From: Bactrocera neohumeralis
Taxonomy: Eukaryota > Arthropoda > Insecta > Diptera > Tephritidae
Direction: 5' to 3'
DNA length: 64,000 bases
NCBI RefSeq assembly: GCF_024586455.1
Contig: NW_026089623.1
Coordinates: forward strand, 16,124,236 to 16,188,235
Position 1 is the first letter of the stretch, and each line of letters starts with the position of its first letter. Of the stretch, positions 34,954 to 45,317 are shown piece by piece. Both the position numbers and the translations under genes were made by a program. A model generated the notes under the pieces. That model had not been told where the DNA came from, did no database searches, and saw nothing but the letters and a program-made list of their open reading frames with translations.

Positions 34954-36010
34954 CAGAGAACGTATAATATAGAGAAGGTTCAGGGTGCAATTTTACGATA
35001 TTTCATTTTTTGGAGGGGTACTCTTTTCTATTAGTGAATTTCACCACAAAAGAAGTGGTACTCTTTCCTATTAACGGATTTCACCAATATTTAACAGGAG
35101 AGTCGAAAATAGCAGAATTGAGCTGTGATAAATGAGAAAAATGAAGTTAATTTCAATGTTTAGAAATGTACGCTTACAGATTCGCATATTTATCGGGTGA
35201 TTTTTTAAGAGCTTGATAACTTTTTTAAAAAAAAAAAACGCATAAAATTTGCAAAATCTCATCGGTTCTTTATTTGAAACGTTAGATTGGTTCATGACAT
35301 TTACTTTTTGAAGATAATTTCATTTAAATGTTGACCGCGGCAAGCGTCTTAGGTGGTCCATTCGGAAAGTCCAATTTTGGGCAACTTTTTCGAGCATTTC
35401 GGCCGGAATAGCCCGAATTTCTTCGGAAATGTTGTCTTCCAAAGCTGGAATAGTTGCTGGCTTATTTCTGTAGACTTTAGACTATTCTGTGACTTGACGT
35501 AGCCCCACAAAAAATAGTCTAAAGTCTACAGAAATAAGCCAGCAACTATTCCAGCTTTGGAAGACAACATTTCCGAAGAAATTCGGGCTATTCCGGCCGA
35601 AATGCTCGAAAAAGTTGCCCAAAATTGGACTTTCCGAATGGACCACCTAAGACGCAGCCGCGGTCAACATTTAAATGAAATTATCTTCAAAAAGTAAATG
35701 TCATGAACCAATCTAACGTTTCAAATAAAGAACCGATGAGATTTTGCAAATTTTATGCGTTTTTTTTTAAAAAAAAGTTATCAAGCTCTTAAAAAATCAC
35801 CCGATATTTTTATACGTTTATATGCAATCATACGAATTAGTTTGGAAATTATTTTTCACAAATTCATTACTTTTTAATTAATTAACTAAGTATTATATTA
35901 TAGGCAATATTTGTACTCAATGTTAAAATAAGACCAATATTTTCAATTATATTCTATGTTTGATATAGTAGTTATACATACATTTGCTATGTGTATAATA
36001 TGTACATATA
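34954..36010 (+). mobile_element. CAGAGAACG-family element interrupted by a mariner-derived MITE
   Basis: CAGAGAACGTATAATATAGA starts a copy matching 5525-5780. After the inserted palindrome (35193-35804) it continues with ATACGTTTATATGCAATCAT and CTATGTTTGATATAGTAG, matching 3570-3760 of the first copy. The right end is not seen. Confidence 0.65.
35193..35804. mobile_element. palindromic MITE made of two inverted 3' ends of the rosa-type mariner, 612 bp
   Basis: Both ends read TCGGGTGATTTTTTAAGAGC, the right terminus of the mariner at 30916-32086. The right half (about 35516-35804) repeats 31790-32086 on the + strand and the left half is its inverse. Both include the stop region of the transposase (FRMDHLRRSRGQH, HLNEIIFKK). 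The centre holds GTGACTTGACGTAGCCCCAC between mirrored TAGTCTAAAGTCTACAGAAA. TA flanks are at 35191-35192 and 35805-35806. There is no intact transposase. Confidence 0.9.
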
Positions 36011-36061
36011 TCTGTGTCAAATACTATCGAAATATATAAAAAACTAGTAATATGTACATTA

Positions 36062-37000
36062 GGGTGATTAAAAAAAAATTTAATTTTTTTTCAATTGGTA
36101 CTCGCAAAAATAGGTTCCTAGACACCTCTAAGAAAGCCTCTCCAAATATGAGTTTTTAATTGTAACGGGAAGGTCCTCCGCCTAACGGTTTTCTATTTTT
36201 TCTTATTATCAGATAGAAAAATTTATATCTCGCTTCCAACTACTTGAAAAAATATCTTGTTAATTAGGTTTTGTAGGAAATTGAATGCTCTAAAATATGG
36301 TCTCTCATAATTTTTTCGTAAACCCAACCGTTTAAAAGATATTAACGGTTGAAATTTGATTATTTTTGAGAAAATTTTTTATTTCTTATTAATTTTATAA
36401 CTCAATAAAAAAAAATTATTATGAATAGATTTTTGGAGAGGTATTCTTAGAGGTGTCTAGGAACCTATTTTTCAGAGTATCAAACGAAAAAAAAATTTTT
36501 TTTTTTTTGATCCACCTTAATATGCATTGATGTTTGACGATGAATATCTCGTAAACGCTTAACTTAATCGAATAATCATAGTAGACCATTTTTATAGAGC
36601 AGTAAATTTCCTACAAAACTATGTGTTTTATCATTCATAATAATTTTTTTTCATTGAGTTATAAAATTAATAAGAAATAAAGAATTTTTCCAAAAATAGT
36701 CAAATTTCAACCGTTAATATCTTTTAAACGGTTGGGTTTACGAAAAAATTATGAGAGACCATATTTTAGAGCATTCAATTTCCTACAAAACCTAATTAAC
36801 AAGATATTTTTTCAAGTAGTTGGAAGCGAGATATAAATTTTTCTATCTGATAATAAGAAAAAATAGAAAACCGTTAGGCGGAGGACCTTCCCGTTACAAT
36901 TAAAAACTCATATTTGGAGAGGCTTTCTTAGAGGTGTCTAGGAACCTATTTTTGCGAGTACCAATTGAAAAAAAAAAAAAAAAAATTTTTTGAATCACCC
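36062..37000. mobile_element. palindromic MITE, 939 bp, second copy with inverted loop
   Basis: Ends AGGGTGATTAAAAAAAAATT and TTTTTTTGAATCACCC, with TA at 36060-36061 and 37001-37002. Arms match the copy at 15217-16155. The central segment (about 36425-36640) has the same sequence as the loop of the other copy but in the opposite orientation: here TAGATTTTTGGAGAGG comes first and TGTGTTTTATCATTC last. Confidence 0.85.
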
Positions 37001-37085
37001 TAATGTACATATGTACATATATGTACATAAATCATACTTTTCATAATTTAAAACTTAACTTCATACACACATATGTATATACATA

Positions 37086-37879
37086 CAAGGAGCACTCCAA
37101 GGTAAACAGGACTTTTTGAATTTAGCGCAGTGATTTCAGGACATTTCATTGATTGGAAGTGCAGTTATTGCGTTTTAAGTGTCAGTGTGTTTGTGTTATC
37201 GGTTCGAAAATGAGCTCTGAACAAAGATCCAACATTAAACTTTTACCAAAACGTTTCGATTGATGAAACAAGTTTATGGTTATGATTGCCTATCCCTTTT
37301 CAAAGCGGTCGTGAGGACATATAGTATATGACGATCAACATGTGGGTCAATCAAAATCCGTGATAACCGGAATGAATTCAATTGAAGGTCATGGAAATGA
37401 AATTGAGCATCTCCAAAACATCGATTTATCGCATTTGGACCCAACATTTGGGCTTACGAAAGGTGTGTGCACGGTTTTTTCCGCACAAATTGACTGAAGA
37501 CCAAATATTGTTCAGAATCCAACATTCGAAGGACACCTTGTGACCGATTATTTGACCAAAAATTACATTTTAACCATTAACTACTCCCCATATTCACCTG
37601 ATATGGCACCGTGTGACTTCTTCTTTTTCGAAAAAATACATTTGCCCATTAAAGGAAAGCGTTATGCAGACGTAGATGCCGTTCAAAATTCTTGCACCGG
37701 CATATTGGCGGCCATACCGGCAAACGACCTAAAGCCCTCGATCTTCATGCTTCTGGACCGTGCAAAAAGCTGTATTGAAGCAGAAGGAGACCATTTTGAA
37801 TAAAATAAATTTATTTTGCCGAAAAAAACCATTTGTTATGTTTTTTTTTTAAGTCCTGCTTACTTTGGAACGTACCTTG
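37086..37879 (+). mobile_element. internally deleted mariner, 794 bp
   Basis: Inverted ends CAAGGAGCACTCCAAGGTAA with ACAGGACTT and the reverse of AAGTCCTGCTTACTTTGGAA are flanked by TA (37084-37085 and 37880-37881). Coding remnants read MSSEQRSNIK (37210), a frame-disrupted helix-turn-helix region and, after a deletion near 37515, SDYLTKN-like DYLTKNYILTINYSPYSPDM followed by APCDFFFFEKIHLPIKGKRY (third catalytic block) and DRAKSCIEAEGDHFE, ending TAA at 37801-37803. The middle of the transposase with the first two catalytic Asp is missing. Confidence 0.8.
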
Positions 37880-38115
37880 TAAACATGCACACACGTATGT
37901 ACTATATGTACATACACACGCCTTCAGGAATTCAAGTCATAATATTACTTATTAGTAATGATAGTTCGAATTTTGTCCGGAAAATATTTTCTCATAGAAA
38001 AGAACTGTGTTTTCGAGCTACATTGGACCGTAAAAAAGTAAACTTTTTTCACTTCATAGGGCTATGGAATCGGAACATTGGCAGAGATCCTGAGGACAAG
38101 TTTTTCGGAGATTAT

Positions 38116-38514
38116 AATGGGTTGTCAAAAAATTCTTGCGGTATTTTTATTAATTTTTTTTTTATTGAAATTGAAATGAATTTTTGATGACTCATGCCCA
38201 GCTCTTTACCGATGCTACGGCTGCTACTATGCTGGTCTCTTTCGACCAATTCAGCGATTTTATCGCAAATTTCGACGACAGGCCTTCTGGAGCGTGGCGC
38301 ATCTTCGACCACCTCTACACCAGAACTCTTTATTTTGCTCCATGTTTGCGACACTATAACTCACGAACAACTTAAAAGAAACGACAATCAATTAGCGCGT
38401 GAAATGAGCTTTCCAAAAAGGTATAGCATGACCCGATGCGACGAATAAAACTAGAAATACGCGCTTTCAGCGCCAACCAGCGAAAATACCGCAAGACTTT
38501 TTTAACAACCTAAT
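38116..38514 (-). mobile_element. mariner-derived MITE with transposase N-terminal remnant
   Basis: Ends GGTTGTCAAAAAATTCTTGC with GGTATTTTT and, reversed on the right, GGTTGTTAAAAAAGTCTTGC with GGTATTTTC. On the reverse strand it encodes EVVEDAPRSRRPVVEICDKI, AELVERDQHSSSRSIGKELG and MSHQ, the second helix-turn-helix of a mariner transposase. The catalytic domain is absent. A TA flank is seen only on the right. Confidence 0.75.
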
Positions 38515-38529
38515 ATTATTACCTTAAGC

Positions 38530-39315
38530 AGTAACCCATTAAATTTTGTGAACATACCACATCAAATGCAAAAGTTTTCCATACAAGCCCTTGATTGCGA
38601 TCGTTCGGTTTGTATGGCAGCTATATGCTATAGTGAGCCGATCTGAACAATTTCTTCCCATATTACATTATTTCTATGAAGCAATAACTCATACCAAATT
38701 TCGTAAAGATATATCGCCAAATGAGGAAGTTTCCCATGCAAGAATTTGATTTCGATCATTCAGTTTAAATGGCAGCTATATGCTATAGTTAACCGATCTG
38801 AACAATTTCCTCGCAGATTATATAATTAGAAAACCTTAGAAAACAATCTATACCAAATTTCGTGAAGATACCCCGTTTCCATACCAGAACTAGATTCCGA
38901 TCGTTCAGTTTGTATGGTAGCTATAAGCTATAATTAACCGATCTGAACACTTTCTTCGGAGATTACATTGCTGTCTTAGAAAATAATATATACCAAATTT
39001 CGTGAAGATACATTGTCAAATGTGAAAGTTTTCCATACAAGAACTTGATTCCGATCGTTCAGTTTATATGGCAGCTTTATGTTGTAGTGGTCCGATATCG
39101 GCAGTTCCGACAAAAGTTTGCAAATTTTTAAAACGATATCTTAAAAACTGAGGGACTAGTTCGTATATATACAGACGGACATGGCTAAATCGACTCAGCT
39201 CAACACACTGATCATTTATCTATTTACTTTATATTACTTTATAGGGTCTCCTACGCTTCCTTCTAGTTGTTACAAACTTCGTGACAAACTTATCATACCC
39301 TGTTCAGGGTATAAA
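38530..39315 (+). repeat. tandem repeat array, unit about 145-155 bp, about 4 copies
   Basis: TTGATTGCGATCGTTCGGTT (38591), TTGATTTCGATCATTCAGTT (38746), TAGATTCCGATCGTTCAGTT (38891) and TTGATTCCGATCGTTCAGTT (39045) each precede a TATGGCAGCTATATGCTATA-like block, CCGATCTGAACA and TACCAAATTTCGTGAAGATA. The array ends in CAGACGGACATGGC and TACCCTGTTCAGGGTATAA. It is of a type common in fly genomes; no protein. Confidence 0.75.
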
Positions 39316-39633
39316 AAAGAAGGCACTATCTGAACAATCAGTACACAAAATTGTTAGAATTGCTTCAAATTATGTATTATACGTTTATATGCAATCATAT
39401 GTATTGATATGAATACTTTGGATACTTAATCATTTTCTTTGATATTTACATAATATACTTTTATGCTTAATATTGTTGTATTATGCTTTCTGCTAATATA
39501 AATTGTATTTATTACACCATATACCATACATATTTTGCGTATGTTTGTATGATTATTTCTCATCATATTTGTCTTACATAATCATGTATCTGCATATATG
39601 TACATAAGTAAAATTCAAATTTAAATCATGATA
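39316..39633. other. AT-rich non-coding stretch
   Basis: TATACGTTTATATGCAATCA near 39380 resembles the interior of the CAGAGAACG family. Nothing else supported. Confidence 0.35.
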
Positions 39634-40070
39634 CAGGGATTGTCCGGAAAGAAATAGGACTGAGTCGATTAAAAAAAGTATTTAACCAAACGTAACAATT
39701 CTTTAAAAACTTTCAAAATAAGCTCCTTCTGCGTCGATACAGTGCTGCCAACGCGATTGCCAAGCATTGAAGGCGTCACGGAAGGCTTCCTCCGGAACAG
39801 CCTTGAGAGCCGAGGTGAATTTACATATGGTTGGATCTCCTCGGTCGTCTCGAAGTGCCACATCTAGGGTGTAGGGCGGCTGCGGAAGCGTTGGAATGCC
39901 GGCCTTGGGTAGGTAGCTGTTCACAGGAAAGGCGATGTGAGCCGGAGCGTTGTTGTGGTGCTACTTTCAATCGGTTACGTCTCTTGACGACTTCCACGTA
40001 AAACTTGGCGTTGACGGATTGTTCAGAAAGAACAAATTCAAAGACAATGAGCATCGTTTATTGGTCTCCC
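39634..40070 (-). pseudogene. mariner transposase C-terminal fragment
   Basis: Starts at a terminus-like CAGGGATTGTCCGGAAAGAA after TA. On the reverse strand it encodes LPQPPYTLDVALRDD (a decayed PPYSPDLAPCDF third-Asp block), VPEEAFRDAFNAWQSRWQHC and IDAEGAYFESF. Upstream frames are mostly shifted (LSEQSVNAKFYVEVVKR, about 39960-40030). The N-terminal half is absent. Confidence 0.75.
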
Positions 40071-40091
40071 AATACTGCCGTTTTCAGCGGC

Positions 40092-40310
40092 TCGCAAAAA
40101 TCTGCGTCAAGATGTATGGATGCTCACATATAAACATACTCGTACATATTTACGATGACATCCGGCTGTTCGCTAATTTTTTTCGGCACAGTTTGGGTTT
40201 TCTACTAAGGACATAATGTCGTGACGCTTTGTCGTCGTGTCGGTCCTTCGACACATTGACTCTTTGACAAAACAAGAGCTTCGGCAATTGGTTGTCTGTG
40301 TCACGCAGAT
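40092..40310 (+). repeat. fragment of the foldback-arm repeat
   Basis: GGCTCGCAAAAATCTGCGTC, GCACAGTTTGGGTTTTCTAC and CGACACATTGACTCTTTGAC with AAAAC align with about 27755-28160 in the left foldback arm, with deletions. Confidence 0.7.
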
Positions 40311-40504
40311 TTCCCAAGAAGCAATGACTGTACATATTTACATGCATATGTACATACGTTGCATGTAGACAAATTTGCAAACATTGCGATGTTCTTTCAT
40401 ATTTTTTTACATGCACACATAATTATATGTACATTATATGAATTACTCGTTCATATGTGCGACCGTTTTGCCTTTTTGAATGATATATGTAAGTATAACT
40501 TATG

Positions 40505-40995
40505 AGACTTATAGCGGGATTCTGTAACTAGTCTCTAGTCTCTATTTGAGACATTTTGAGGTAAAGTCTCAATTTGTGACTAGTTACTATTCACTAAACA
40601 GTCTCTAGAGTTAGTGTCAAAATATTGCCTCAAATTTGAGACCTGATAGCTAGCTGGTCACAAAACTAAATAGAACTCTTGTTTGTCATTTTGCATATAC
40701 TGAATAGAGATCCATCATAGATATTAATCGATTGTCGTTTTTTTATATTTTTTAAACAACTCAAACACGAAAAGCTTAAAAATAAATCAATTTTACATAA
40801 ACTTCGTAAATATTTTGAAACAAAGTGATAATATATTTTTATTTTTATTGATAAGTATGTTTTTTGACTATGTTATAGAAAATTTAATATTTGTTATCGA
40901 CATATTTATTAAGCTATTGCATAGCTTCTATCGCGGGCCTTGAGCGTGGAGACCGAATCCAGAAATTCCCTAACGAAAAAAACCTCACGCTCCAC
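40505..40995 (-). mobile_element. non-coding Helentron-like derivative
   Basis: Reversed, this stretch carries CGGTCTCCACGCTCAAGGCC, ATGCAATAGCTTAATAAA and, outward, GAGACTAGAGACT- and TTTGAGACAAT-type text. The region beyond the Helentron coding part (60775-61080) has TCGGTCACCACGCTCAAAAA, ATGCAATAGCTTTACC and CAAATTTAGAGACTTGAGAC in the same order. This suggests a shared element end. The exact termini are not resolved. Confidence 0.45.
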
Positions 40996-41007
40996 GACAC
41001 ATGCATA

Positions 41008-41335
41008 CACTGGCGGACATAATTATTCACACATTACTGAGTTTACCACAAAAACGGTTGTATATCTTAAATAATGAAAACTAGGTTATAGTTTTGTTCC
41101 AAGGAAATCTTTATTCATATCTCTGGTGTTTTAAAATAACATTAATTTTACAAATTAATTTTCCATTTTAAATAAATCTGCAAAACTTTCATTTTACTTC
41201 GTTTATGGGAGGGACAAAATTATTCACACAACTCAAAAGCATGCCATTTACATTAAACATTTTAGCAATAAATTCTAACGGAAGCATTGGAGAAGTACCG
41301 CTATGAATGCTACACTCGAAATTTTTAATTTTACA
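41008..41335 (+). mobile_element. Tc1-like element, left end fragment
   Basis: After TA (41006-41007) the sequence CACTGGCGGACATAATTATT with CACACA is the usual start of Tc1-type elements, and an inverted-looking ACAAAATTATTCACACAACT recurs at about 41216. No transposase frame remains, and no right end is visible. Confidence 0.55.
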
Positions 41336-41343
41336 TTGAATTT

Positions 41344-42420
41344 CCGACATTATTGCCTTCCGATTATTGCCTCGTAAATAAGGTCGCGTACACGCACAAC
41401 ATGGAAATTGATATCCACTTTGACTCCATCTACGCTAACTTTGATTATGAAACTGCCAATAGTTGTAAGTCTACTATTTCTTATTCCACGAAGGTGATTT
41501 ATATCATTGGACAAATCAATCCTTCCTAACTTCATCAATACATCGTAACGCATGAGGCATAGATCGCAACCAGTGTCCAGCAATGCTGACAACGTAAACC
41601 CGTTAATTGTTAATTCTTTGCAAACTACACTGCCAAGGGTCGCCATACGCATCATTTCAAGCGTATTTGCCCTTGCACCCTCGCTTTTTACCTCCGTTCT
41701 CTTCTTTGGGCACTCTGCAATACGATGTCCTCTCTGATTACACCCAAAACACTTTGATAGTCGTTGCTGTTTGCAGGTATTCGCCAATGAAATATTCGAT
41801 GAGACTTCTTTCGTCTAGCTTTATTGGCCTACCTATGTCCATAAGGCTATAAAGATACTCGCGATAATCTTCATTTGGGCGCTTTCGCCGATTCCTAAGT
41901 GCCCGATGCACCTCGATTGACGATGTTACTACTCCAAATTCTTTTTGCAAACATTGTTTAAGTGCACTCCAACTAGTTATGTCCCGTTGACTGCGAACGA
42001 ACATTTTCGCGGCACCCTTCAATAATTGTTTCCCGTATATAAGCTTTTGTAAATCCCCCCAACGAACTGCCATGACATTAGATTCAAAATCATGGGTGTT
42101 GTCCCGTACCACTAAAAGTTGAAAGAGATTCCTCGAGATCGCGCAGGGTGAAGACCGGAGACCCGGACCCCATCACCGGCAACATGTTGTTTTGTTCTGA
42201 ACTAGCTTCACTGTCTGAGCTTTCCTCTTCAGCGTCTACAGTCAGTCCAAAATGCTCACAAAGTCTGTCCTGTAATGTGGCTTTACAGCCATTTGTCGAT
42301 AACCCCAGTGCCAACAACTTTTCCTTCAAACCGTTCACTGTCAATATAAAAATCTGTTGCCTGTCCATGTCGAATGTTAACAAAAGTAAATGGTATATAA
42401 TTGTGGATACAAATTAGGTA
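41344..42420 (-). pseudogene. LTR-retroelement gag (SAP domain) and protease pseudogene
   Basis: Reverse strand, three frames in order. 42090-42383: VNGLKEKLLALGLSTNGCKA and TLQDRLCEHFGL form a SAP-type DNA-binding motif, followed by an acidic linker. 41738-42112: a Gag capsid-like domain (AVRWGDLQKLIYGKQLLKGA, AKMFVRSQRDITSWSALKQC, LQKEFG). 41350-41787: a CCHC knuckle (CFGCNQRGHRIAEC) and an aspartic protease start (SALLDTGCDLCLMRYDVL). The frames are joined by frameshifts near 42100 and 41780. RT, RNase H, integrase and LTRs are absent here. It is probably gypsy-like. Confidence 0.8.
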
Positions 42421-42868
42421 TTTAACATATAAGAAGTAAAAGTAAACCTTAATATATACGTTGACAAGTTTTGGCCTTTATATAGTAACTTGAATAATGA
42501 ATTAATGCTTGTGAATTAAATTTATTTTTACAAAATGTTTTGCATTACTCTGTAATTTTAGAAAATGCTTCTCTTTCGACAATTTTTTAATACAACCTCT
42601 TTCTTTAAATTGCTTAACTCGTACCTGTCTGCTGCTTGTGTTTATATATATTCAATCTTACTGCTACTGTATCTAATTGCTAACCGTTTCAACCACAGCT
42701 TCTCTGCTTACAATTTTCTCTACACTGTCAATCAGGTATCAAAGCTTTGTGACATCACATTTCAAAATTTAGGGCAATATCGTTTCCCGCTCTGCTGCGC
42801 TCCTGTGTGCTAGACGACTGGCTGCTCTGTACCACGCCGATCAAGCGCGGCTACTTCTGCCGGCGGTG

Positions 42869-43103
42869 GCGTGGTTTTACCGCTGCGTATGCATGCTTGT
42901 TGTTGTTTCGCCTGCTTGTCTGATTTTTCCGTATCCGTGGTTATAACGTTGTATTGTTTGTGTAGCGTGGTTTTACCGCTGCGTATGCATGCTTGTTGTT
43001 GTTTCGTCTGCTTGTATGACTTCTCCGTATCCGTGGTTATACCGTTGTATTGTTTGTGTAGCGTGGTTTTACCGCTGCGTATGCATGCTTGTTGTTGTTT
43101 GCA
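42869..43103 (-). repeat. tandem repeat, 96-bp unit, about 2.4 copies
   Basis: GCGTGGTTTTACCGCTGCGT with ATGCATGCTTGTTGTTGTTT begins at 42869, 42965 and 43061, exactly 96 bp apart. It lies just upstream of the SAP-gag reading frame (in element orientation) and could be its leader. 96 is a multiple of three, so a frame stays open on the reverse strand across the array, but the protein is low-complexity. Confidence 0.85.
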
Positions 43104-43261
43104 AGACTGACAAGTGCCGTCGCACATGCTTCGCGCTGGCGCAGTGACTTCTATTCGTTCCCATTGTTTACTTGCCAATTGTCTTTTGCCGAATAACATT
43201 CATAAATTTCTAAGTCATAGTATTCTGTAGTATTTTTAATTAGTTAAGTATTTACAAAATG

Positions 43262-43367
43262 AACAAAAAAATTGATTTAGGTAATCTGTACCGAAGATTA
43301 TTTGATGCCTACAGTGCAGCTTATGCTGATAAGAAAAAACAAATTATATGTACAAGACGAGGTTAAC
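43262..43367 (+). pseudogene. first exon part of an intron-bearing transposase-like gene, 5' of errantivirus
   Basis: MNKKIDLGNLYRRLFDAYSA followed by AYADKKKQ runs to a frameshift near 43349. Then VQDEVN in the next frame leads directly into ILCKNLKSSDNIEDE on the far side of the errantivirus (50717 on). The duplicated GTTAAC supplies the VN codons, so the gene was continuous before insertion. See the entry at 50711. Confidence 0.7.
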
Positions 43368-43855
43368 AATTAAAACATTATTTAAAATATTTCTCTCAAG
43401 AACATGTAGTTCTTGCTTTATTGAATCAAAGAATATGACTAACTTAGTTTACAAAAATTCTTAATCTTAAATACGAAATCACTAGTAAAGACAGAAAGCA
43501 AAATACGATTAAAATTCTAAAGAATTCTTATCAGCAAAATCAATAAGTGCAACGCCTCTTAAGAATGTCGATCGTAAAAACATACTTGCAGCAAAGCGGA
43601 AATGCACTTAAAATTCTTTAGAATTTGGTTACAAATAGTGTCAATGCAATTTCGACTATTTTATAAACAAATGATAAAATTAAAGAGTTCGATGCCTCTT
43701 ATGAAAAATACGTTACCCACAATTAAGTGGAAAACAACAAAAGAACTTAGTTTATTTTAACGACGTAAGTATGTTTAAGTGTACATGTATGTACGTATGT
43801 AAATATATATATGTATGTTTATATTTTATGTGATGGTGAAGTGGATATCATAACT
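43368..43855 (-). repeat. 3' LTR of errantivirus
   Basis: 488 bp, near-identical to 50213-50710. The main difference is a few base changes and a short indel in the TATGTA-rich part close to 43800-43835. Confidence 0.92.
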
Positions 43856-43866
43856 CCCCCACCGTT
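43856..43866 (-). other. polypurine tract
   Basis: Reversed, GGTGGGGG abuts the 3' LTR start AGTTATG. This is the usual plus-strand priming site. The env reading frame appears to run through it. Confidence 0.75.
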
Positions 43867-43869
43867 AGC

Positions 43870-45302
43870 CTGAGGCTCCGACGAAGAGATTACATAAGTT
43901 CTGTTATTGTTTTTTATACAGATTATAATAATAGTACAGATAAAAATCATTAGAATTCCTATATTATTCCCAGTGTTTATTATAGCATTTCTAGAAAGAT
44001 TATGTTTTACAGCCTTTATTGTTTCGTTAAATGTATTTCGTTAAGATTTAAATTCCGGAGTGATATATTATTTTCTTTAACTCTTAATGCTAGTTTGTTT
44101 AGGATAAACATTTCTTTTACATTTATTTTATAATTTTCATAGATTTTTAAATTAGTTTTTACAAAGCAATTTTCATATTTTATCAAAAATGTTTTTAAAT
44201 TTTGAAATATTCGTGGTTTTTCACAATTGGTAATAATTTTATCATGGTAATTCTTAAATATAAGTAAGCCTGGATAAATTTCTTTTTCTTCCGGTTTTTC
44301 ATTGTAGTCATATTACAATTAGGTTCTAAATTTTTTACAATGTTTGTTAAGCAGTTATCATTTATTTTTGTTAATTTCTTATATTCTAAAGTGTTTGGTT
44401 CATATATTTCATTTTTACATATTAAGACAGTGTTTTCGTTTAAAACTACAGTTTTATTTTGGGTGTTTGGTAGTGATTCAAATAGAACTTCAGCGAATGT
44501 TTCATTTAAAAATTTTGGAATGCTCAATGTCAAAATTACTAACTTTTCTTTATATGTAACGGATACCTTTGTGTGTAGGTAAGATTCTGTTTGGTTAATA
44601 AAATTGAATTCTTCAGTTGTCAATATGTCTGATGGAATTATTCCTAGTTTTGAATTAAAAATGACATGTCCTATTTCATTTACCAATAGACCACCTATTA
44701 ACAAGTTGATGTCGTTATTAATCTGAAAAATATTTTCGAGGAAATTTGTTTCGTCTTCTAAATTGAGAATTTTGTTTTGGATTTCGGTTTTAAACTTATT
44801 TATATATTTTTGAATAGTTTTCAGTTGTTTGTTAATATGGTTTGTGATATTCAATATTTTTTTTTCTATGGAACTCCCTAGATAATTCATTTCGTTTAGG
44901 ACGGTCATTGTTTCAGTCTTACTTTTTTCTAGAGTTTGAATTTTGTCCATAATTTCTTTTTCGTCGTCACTATCCATTGTCCTTACTACAAATTTAAGTC
45001 CTTTCCCTATTGCGTTTATTAGTCCTCGTTTCTGTCTAAAATTAGGAATTAAGTTTTTAATTTTTAAATTTTGTAACATTTGTATATGTGTCCGAAAGTT
45101 TATGTATATTTTCTTGTAAAATATTTTCTGTTTCAAAGTATTGAGTAGTGTTAATAATATGTATTACTCTTCGTAGTTTTCGATAATTTCCGTGTCTTTC
45201 AGTTTAATTGGTATATAACCGTGGTTGTCTGTCAAGTCTTCAACTGTGTGTGCTCCTGTGTCGAGTAGCACTGATGCGTAAAGTAATATAAGAAAAATCA
45301 TC
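43870..45302 (-). pseudogene. errantivirus envelope (env) pseudogene
   Basis: Membrane fusion glycoprotein gene of an insect endogenous retrovirus. A signal-peptide-like start lies at about 45302-45250, just after the integrase stop (45318). A frame break with TAA near 45170 separates it from the main frame (44195-45136, 313 codons). That frame has a furin-type RQKR site followed by a fusion-peptide-like GLINAIGKG region, coiled-coil-like heptads (about residues 60-130), and several N-x-S/T glycosylation sites. A further frameshift near 44300 and stops precede a hydrophobic transmembrane segment encoded at about 43900-43960. Broken in at least two places. Confidence 0.8.
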
Positions 45303-45317
45303 TGAAAAGGTGGTATG

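Noticed and set aside
42810..43199. Reverse-strand frame of 129 codons with repeated QQQACIRSGKTTLHKQYN
   Set aside because: Product of a 96-bp tandem repeat whose unit is a multiple of three. Not protein-like outside the repeats.
44340..44582. Forward-strand frames in 44-45 kb and 47.9-48.2 kb
   Set aside because: Antisense shadows of env and pol with no independent support.
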